Source: Fontisubflavum oceani (lineage in GTDB: Bacteria; Pseudomonadota; Alphaproteobacteria; Rhodobacterales; Rhodobacteraceae). From it: a stretch of 64,000 nucleotides of DNA. The notes below the pieces were generated by a model. That model was not told the origin of the DNA. It searched no databases and saw only the letters and a list, made by a program, of their open reading frames with translations. The stretch's first letter is position 1; every line of letters starts with the position of its first letter. Of the stretch, positions 62,558 to 64,000 are shown piece after piece. The stretch lies in the NCBI RefSeq assembly GCF_030407165.1, contig NZ_CP129111.1, positions 2,914,001-2,978,000 on the forward strand, given 5' to 3'. The position numbers were made by a program, and so were the translations under genes.

Positions 62558-64000
62558 TGGCTAAGCTCCGGTGGCGGGCGGCGAAAGATGTCGCGGAAGA
62601 TTCCTGGTGTCAGAATCGACAAGGGGTTCACGTTCACCCGGGTATTATCAGGCGTCCCCGTCAGGCGATAGCTAACGCCAAACAGCCCTTCGCGACGAGG
62701 AGAAAAGAGAGCCCCAATCACCCCATTCACAATGTAAAACGGCGACACGACCCCCTGCATATCAAACTGACGATTGGCGATGTCATATACACCATCCATC
62801 GAAATCCCCATGGATGGGCCCACAGCCGTGCCCTGCTCGATGACAATCGCGCGCGGCGTCAATCGGAACCGCGCTTCAACCTCGCCCAGATTGATGCCCG
62901 AGCCGCCAAGTTGATCCAACAGCCCGACAACCGAGATGACATTGAGCAATTCGGCCATCGCCGGCGCATTTCGAAGCCGAGGGCCCGCGATCATCAATTG
63001 CCCGTTATAACTGCCCGTCTGACCCGTCGGTTGCAGCACCAAATCCATCGCCCCGCCATAAGCGTTCTCATAAAGCCCCGCGGCACGCAGCACCGCACCA
63101 CCATCATCGGATCGAAGCCGGACCGCCGCCCCGTCGCTGGTGGTGACCAAAGTTCCCGCAACCGTTGCAGCGCCATTCACGTCCCCTCGGAACTGCCCCG
63201 ACAGCCCGCCGGTCGTCGTCAATTCAGCAACAAGGCCCCTGAGCGCGATGCCATCACTCACCTGCAACCGATCTAGCCGCACGGTGATTGGCCCACCGCC
63301 GCCCGTCCCCGCGCCGCCGCCAGACGACGGGGCACGACGCAGATCAAGGCTGCCGCCGACGATCTCAACTGCTGGTGCCCTATCGGCACCGCGACCCACC
63401 AGATCCCCCGTCACATCCAACCATTCGCCCAACCGGAATTGGGCGGCGCTCAGCCGGTCCAACCCGCCGCCCTCTCGCAAGCTGATCGCGCCATCAAGGG
63501 TCAACCCCGCCGCCTCGACCTGCAATGAGGTCACTGCGGGGTTGGGGCCCAAACGCACGGTCGCAGCCAAGCGGCCGCTATCCCCGGTGCCTTTGCCCCA
63601 AGAAAGCGCGTCCAGACGCAGGCCCAGACCCGTCAAATCCGATGTCACGACCACATCGGGCGGCCCGCCTCCCGGTTCCAAATCAAGTGCGAAGTCGGCG
63701 GCGGCGGCGCCGGTCATCACCCCGCTTGGCAGGGTCGCGCCAAACGCCGCCAATGTTTCCGCCGAAAGCGGGCCTGACCCTTCCAACCGGCTTCGGCCAC
63801 CGGCATCAGGGCCCAAGGTCCGGCTCCAAACACCAGTCGCCGCGACCCCGTCGAGATCAGCACGGCCACTGATCGCGACACGGTCCGGCACCACCTCCAC
63901 CTGCAATTGCTCTGCGCGCAGCGTCCGACCCTCGATCAGCGTTTCCGACCGGACATTTCTCAGGGTGCCGGTCACATCAAACGCCAAGCGGTCGAATGGC
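62554..64000 (-). CDS. AsmA/YhdP-like envelope protein, C-terminal part (runs off window edge)
   Basis: At least 482 residues of a large protein rich in short beta-strands and glycine, ending in the AsmA-2 type C-terminal region (RNAPAMAELLNVISVVGLLD, then MDGVYDIANRQFDMQGVVSP and YRLTGTPDNTRVNVNPLSIL). Such proteins span the periplasm and take part in lipid transport to the outer membrane. The frame is open to position 64000, so the N-terminus lies outside the window. Overlaps queA by 4 bases. Confidence 0.88.
   Translation of the reverse strand, partial: PFDRLAFDVTGTLRNVRSETLIEGRTLRAEQLQVEVVPDRVAISGRADLDGVAATGVWSRTLGPDAGGRSRLEGSGPLSAETLAAFGATLPSGVMTGAAAADFALDLEPGGGPPDVVVTSDLTGLGLRLDALSWGKGTGDSGRLAATVRLGPNPAVTSLQVEAAGLTLDGAISLREGGGLDRLSAAQFRLGEWLDVTGDLVGRGADRAPAVEIVGGSLDLRRAPSSGGGAGTGGGGPITVRLDRLQVSDGIALRGLVAELTTTGGLSGQFRGDVNGAATVAGTLVTTSDGAAVRLRSDDGGAVLRAAGLYENAYGGAMDLVLQPTGQTGSYNGQLMIAGPRLRNAPAMAELLNVISVVGLLDQLGGSGINLGEVEARFRLTPRAIVIEQGTAVGPSMGISMDGVYDIANRQFDMQGVVSPFYIVNGVIGALFSPRREGLFGVSYRLTGTPDNTRVNVNPLSILTPGIFRDIFRRPPPELSQ

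Overview
The window is chromosomal DNA from an alphaproteobacterium, most likely a member of the Rhodobacteraceae (Roseobacter group). This rests on gene content and control signals. It has CtrA next to its antagonist SciP, a Usg protein, DctP-type and TAXI-type TRAP transporters, an HU-like protein with a long basic tail beside Lon, and two perfect alphaproteobacterial SOS boxes (GTTC-N7-GTTC). The base composition is GC-rich, genes are packed tightly, and start/stop overlaps of 4 bases are common.

Layout. 1-3.3 kb: TRAP binding protein with a frameshifted FAD monooxygenase, then a YqaA-like membrane protein and DsbB. 3.4-6.9 kb: an Lrp-type regulator divergent from an arginine catabolism operon (arginase, CtlX-type hydrolase, ornithine cyclodeaminase). 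6.9-11.1 kb: Usg, GyrA and a DoxX-like membrane protein. 11.1-14.9 kb: TrmFO, a methyltransferase, GluQ-RS, HisI and an IscU-like scaffold. 14.9-21 kb: a 40-residue membrane protein under an SOS box, RecG, LigA, CtrA and SciP. 21-30.3 kb: MnmA, several small enzymes, an ArsR/SRPBCC pair, pirin, two tRNA-Asp and two tRNA-Val genes, and HU. 30.5-36 kb: Lon with a heat-shock-like promoter, and an NCS1 permease divergent from a GntR regulator. 36-41.2 kb: Tgt, SufT-like and SufA-like Fe-S proteins, a LysR regulator, TpiA and an SDR. 41.4-47.6 kb: a TAXI TRAP system with a secreted PPC-domain protein between its parts, then a lone P450. 47.6-56.4 kb: a GIN-like envelope protein, patatin, UvrA with an SOS box, an MFS carrier and a large secreted vWA protein with six repeats. 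56.7-57.1 kb: a seven-repeat CRISPR array with no cas genes nearby. 57.1-64 kb: LpdA, a hydrolase, DUF924, an MFS carrier, QueA and a truncated AsmA-like protein.

How the genes work together. Three themes recur. The first is tRNA modification: Tgt, QueA and GluQ-RS (queuosine), with MnmA and TrmFO, and both tRNA-Asp genes that queuosine acts on. The second is DNA maintenance: GyrA, RecG, LigA, UvrA and the SOS-box small protein. The third is solute uptake through TRAP, DMT, MFS and NCS1 carriers.

Caution on quality. At least eight genes need a single-base correction, five of them one base short in a run of G or C. One is ligA, which is normally essential. These look more like consensus errors than real mutations, so I give corrected gene limits and mark each site.

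The best candidates for something undescribed are the SOS-controlled 40-residue membrane protein beside recG, the orphan type II-C-like CRISPR array, and the six-repeat vWA surface protein.
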